Shown: one piece after another, positions 4,708-5,039 of the stretch
Layout: every line of letters starts with the position of its first letter
How positions within the stretch are numbered: position 1 is the first letter of the stretch
Source: Mycobacterium sp.
GTDB lineage: Bacteria > Actinomycetota > Actinomycetes > Mycobacteriales > Mycobacteriaceae
Reading direction: 5' to 3'
Assembly (NCBI GenBank): GCA_023264755.1
Contig: JAHFVB010000408.1
Span: 1-5,039, forward strand
DNA: 5,039 nucleotides
Notes under the pieces: model-generated
Told to the model about the DNA's origin: nothing
Databases searched by the model: none
The model's input: only the letters and a program-made list of their open reading frames with translations
Program-made: the position numbers and the translations under genes

Positions 4708-5039
4708 TCAGGAGATGATGCGGGACAGATACGGCGCCATGTCCTTGGTCCGGACCGGGGACACCTTGACCACCGGATCGGTGGCTTCCAACATCTGCCC
4801 GTTGCCAAGGAACAGCGCCACGCTCTTGGTGCCATCGGGACCGTAGAAGATCAGGTCACCCGGCAGCGCCTGGTCGGGCGTGATCTTCCAGCCGACCTTG
4901 TACTGCTCGCCCGACGAACGCGGCAACTTGAGCCCGACGCCCGCGAAGGCGTACACGATCAATCCGGATGCGTCGAAGCCGACCACGTTGGCGCTGGAGT
5001 CCGGCGCGGTCACTGGAAGCGTGGTCTGCAGCCCGAGTC
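4708..5039 (-). CDS. ripD: RipD-like NlpC/P60 domain protein, non-catalytic (5' end outside window)
   Basis: Only the C-terminal 110 residues or so are present; the frame is open to the right edge, so the GTG at 5013 is internal. The segment is an NlpC/P60 domain of the mycobacterial Rip (RipA/RipB/RipD) type: VVGFDASGLIVYAFAGVGLKLP, then PGDLIFYGPDG, VALFLGNGQMLEA and PVRTKDMAPYL. In RipA and RipB, which cleave peptidoglycan stem peptides, the motif FDCSGL holds the catalytic Cys and HVTIYLG the catalytic His. Here the Cys is Ala (codon 4971-4969) and the His is Ser (codon 4824-4822), while the Glu of MLEA remains. The same Ala/Ser pair is known for M. tuberculosis RipD (Rv1566c), which binds peptidoglycan without cleaving it. 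The chain stops right after the domain (LSRIIS), without the PVQQA repeat tail described for that protein. I infer a secreted cell-wall binding role. Confidence 0.8.
   Translation of the reverse strand, partial: LGLQTTLPVTAPDSSANVVGFDASGLIVYAFAGVGLKLPRSSGEQYKVGWKITPDQALPGDLIFYGPDGTKSVALFLGNGQMLEATDPVVKVSPVRTKDMAPYLSRIIS

Overview
The window is GC-rich actinobacterial DNA, and most likely comes from a mycobacterium (Mycobacterium/Mycolicibacterium type). The evidence is a PknH-sensor-type lipoprotein, a small secreted four-cysteine protein of mycobacterial type, a RipD-like NlpC/P60 protein whose catalytic Cys and His are Ala and Ser, TANNNT boxes close to start codons as in leaderless mycobacterial genes, and strong G/C bias at third codon positions. 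Species cannot be named from the sequence alone.

Left part (1-1702). The window opens with the last 64 codons of an unidentified + strand gene (1-195). Facing it on the - strand is a decayed C-terminal fragment of an NADP-dependent medium-chain oxidoreductase (256-498), readable only across several frames. Two bases further on is an intact - strand gene for a lipoprotein with a PknH-like extracellular sensor domain (500-1204). Divergent from it, after a 186-base promoter region, is a 103-residue secreted protein of unknown function (1391-1702).

Middle part (1709-2804). A VOC/glyoxalase-fold protein (- strand) and a TetR-family regulator (+ strand) diverge from a 73-base gap. The gap holds a 37-base imperfect palindrome, a probable TetR operator. 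The natural reading is a self-contained module in which the TetR protein represses itself and the VOC gene and responds to an unknown ligand.

Right part (2833-5039). A MenC-family (o-succinylbenzoate synthase) gene on the - strand diverges from a CPBP intramembrane protease gene on the + strand. The MenC-like protein keeps the fold but has lost three of the five residues that define catalysis in the enolase superfamily. This is the most unusual thing in the window, since it suggests a pseudoenzyme or a repurposed paralog. The CPBP gene converges, across a strong GC hairpin, on the 3' part of a ripD-like gene that runs off the right edge. The window therefore contains two proteins with degenerate active sites. 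For RipD this is a known property of the family; for the MenC-like protein I know of no description.

No tRNA, rRNA, CRISPR array, insertion sequence or phage gene was seen.
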